DNA from: Nitrospirota bacterium
Lineage (GTDB): Bacteria > Nitrospirota > Thermodesulfovibrionia > Thermodesulfovibrionales > Dissulfurispiraceae
Assembly (NCBI GenBank): GCA_016212685.1
Contig: JACREW010000240.1
Location: forward strand, 1-12,752
Direction of reading: 5' to 3'
DNA: 12,752 bases
Of the stretch, positions 11,819 to 12,752 are shown in pieces. The notes under the pieces are model-generated. The model was given only the letters and a program-made list of their open reading frames with translations, was not told the origin of the DNA and did no database searches. Each line of letters begins with the position of its first letter. Positions within the stretch are counted from its first letter, which is position 1. The position numbers were made by a program, and so were the translations under genes.

Positions 11819-12627
11819 GAATGCTCCTTGTCTCTGTTTTTTAAATAAATCAACCTTAGACCTTCAAAGGTCAGGTTCGGCTCTAATCGGTGTCCTCTTT
11901 TTACGAGGGGAGACATGAGTTTTGCATATCCGCCTGTCAGGACTAATTTTAACCTAAAACCGAGTTCTTTCTCCATACCTTTTATGAGCGCCTCTACCGC
12001 TCCGGCCGTGCCGTGAATGATCCCGGAAGTTATGGACGATACCGTGCTTCTGCCTAAAACCGTCTTGGGCGTTTTGAGCGGAATGGGAGGAAGCTTTTCA
12101 GTTCCTTCGTGGAGGGCCGCTTGCATGAGATGAACGCCGGGCATTATTGCCCCTCCAATGAGACTCCGATTTTTGCCGATGACGGTAATTGTCGTTGCCG
12201 TTCCGAAATCTACGACAGCAACAGGCCTTTTAAAATAATGGAACCCCGCTGCGGCATTAGCGATCCTGTCGGCGCCTATTGCCTCGGGCGTTGTTACGGC
12301 GAAGTTCAGCCCGCACTCGAGTTTACGGCGTACGATTAACGGTTCCTTGACGCTTATCCCTCTCAGCGATTTAATGATTGTTTCATTAAGGGACGGGACT
12401 ACGGAGGAGAGTATTACATCTGTTTTTTCTTGCCCTTTGCCTTTTGCCCTTTGCCTTTTGCCGCAATCCTCTATAAATTCAACGATTATCTTTTTATACG
12501 CTGCAGTTGATTGCGCCGGATGGAGGGATATCTTCTTAATGAATATATCTTCATTTCTCGCCGGCTCCGGAAACAGACCCAATCCTATGGTGGAATTGCC
12601 TATGTCTACGGCAAGAAGCGCGCTCAT
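11806..12627 (-). CDS. coaX: Type III pantothenate kinase
   Basis: CoaX phosphorylates pantothenate, the first step of coenzyme A synthesis, and unlike CoaA is not inhibited by CoA. The sequence shows the N-terminal phosphate-binding motif DIGNST (residues 8-13), GADR at 118-121, DFGTATT at 140-146, GGAIMPGV and TGGYAKLM, all typical of the ASKHA-fold type III enzyme. At 273 aa it is slightly longer than the usual roughly 255. The difference is largely explained by residues about 57-67 (KRQRAKGKGQE), encoded by a short tandem repeat. The ATG overlaps the birA stop by 4 nt (ATGA), and its own stop lies 13 bp inside galT. The birA-coaX pairing is common in bacteria. Confidence 0.96.
   Translation of the reverse strand: MSALLAVDIGNSTIGLGLFPEPARNEDIFIKKISLHPAQSTAAYKKIIVEFIEDCGKRQRAKGKGQEKTDVILSSVVPSLNETIIKSLRGISVKEPLIVRRKLECGLNFAVTTPEAIGADRIANAAAGFHYFKRPVAVVDFGTATTITVIGKNRSLIGGAIMPGVHLMQAALHEGTEKLPPIPLKTPKTVLGRSTVSSITSGIIHGTAGAVEALIKGMEKELGFRLKLVLTGGYAKLMSPLVKRGHRLEPNLTFEGLRLIYLKNRDKEHSCTN
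12430..12462. repeat. TGCCCTTTGCCTTT tandem repeat within coaX
   Basis: The 14-bp unit TGCCCTTTGCCTTT is repeated perfectly at 12431-12444 and 12445-12458, followed by a partial TGCC. The unit is not a multiple of three, so the two copies are read in different frames, yet coaX stays open. It encodes the basic stretch at residues about 57-67. The pattern belongs to a class of GGCAAAAGG-type dispersed repeats. Confidence 0.8.
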
Positions 12628-12752
12628 CTTAATATTGTAACATCCCCTGAGCTTATTTTTTTTACGGAATTATCCGGAAGCTCAAGCATCAACATCCCTT
12701 CTTCGTCGATGCTTCCGGCAATGCCGGTGAATACGGCATTCCCTACCGTCAC
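12624..12752 (-). CDS. birA: BirA-type biotin-protein ligase, C-terminal fragment (5' part beyond window)
   Basis: The last 42 codons of a gene read from the right edge: NAVFTGIAGSIDEEGMLML, then a loop and ISSGDVTILR before TGA at 12624-12626. This matches the C-terminal SH3-like domain of BirA (GxAxGIDxxGxLLL and the closing SGDVxxxR). BirA attaches biotin to the carboxyl carrier protein of acetyl-CoA carboxylase. The N-terminal part, including any DNA-binding repressor domain, is outside the window, so it cannot be said whether it is bifunctional. Its stop overlaps the coaX ATG by 4 nt, indicating coupled translation. Confidence 0.85.
   Translation of the reverse strand: MTVGNAVFTGIAGSIDEEGMLMLELPDNSVKKISSGDVTILR

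Overview
This window looks like a chromosomal stretch of a Gram-negative, uncultured-type bacterium. A diderm envelope is implied by an outer-membrane secretin (PilQ), a full pilMNOPQ type IV pilus alignment operon and a TonB-like energy transducer. The combination (predicted non-discriminating AspRS, fused-style birA-coaX order, geranylgeranyl-reductase-family protein, HHPHSQ-type GalT, many short palindromic repeats) would suit a Nitrospirota or deltaproteobacterial lineage, but that placement is my inference and is not proven by any sequence here.

Layout on the + strand: the 3' part of an RluB-type rRNA pseudouridine synthase (enters from the left edge), a 262-bp gap holding a MITE-like element with 31-bp inverted ends, aspS (2 kb, with an in-frame repeat insert), then a tightly packed pilM-N-O-P-Q operon. 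pilM has a good sigma70-like promoter placed so close to its ATG that the transcript should be leaderless. N, O, P and Q follow with a 1-nt overlap, a 6-nt gap and two 4-nt overlaps. Layout on the - strand, reading from the right edge: 3' end of birA, coaX, galT family, uspA, geranylgeranyl reductase family, and a TonB-like gene that converges on pilQ. birA/coaX overlap by 4 nt, coaX/galT by 13 nt, and galT/uspA are 5 nt apart, so this is one translationally coupled operon; the last two genes are separated by repeat-bearing gaps. No gene-free stretch exceeds 300 bases; the two largest (587-848 and 8767-9044) are filled mainly by repeats.

Gene roles: the pil genes build the inner-membrane alignment ring (M, N, O), periplasmic connector (P) and outer-membrane pore (Q) of a type IV pilus; the ATPases, prepilin peptidase and pilins must lie elsewhere. 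birA and coaX pair biotin-protein ligation with CoA synthesis. The rest are housekeeping or stress genes.

The most unusual property is repeat invasion of coding DNA. At least four unrelated short-repeat classes sit in the window, and five insertions lie in frame inside otherwise conserved genes (aspS, geranylgeranyl reductase, coaX, and two in pilQ). The intragenic and intergenic copies of the C-rich/G-rich palindrome family match each other closely (31 of 35 positions between 8858-8892 and 9677-9711), so this is a dispersed element that tolerates being translated, similar in behaviour to the Rickettsia palindromic elements. I found no CRISPR array, phage gene, transposase, defence system, tRNA or rRNA.
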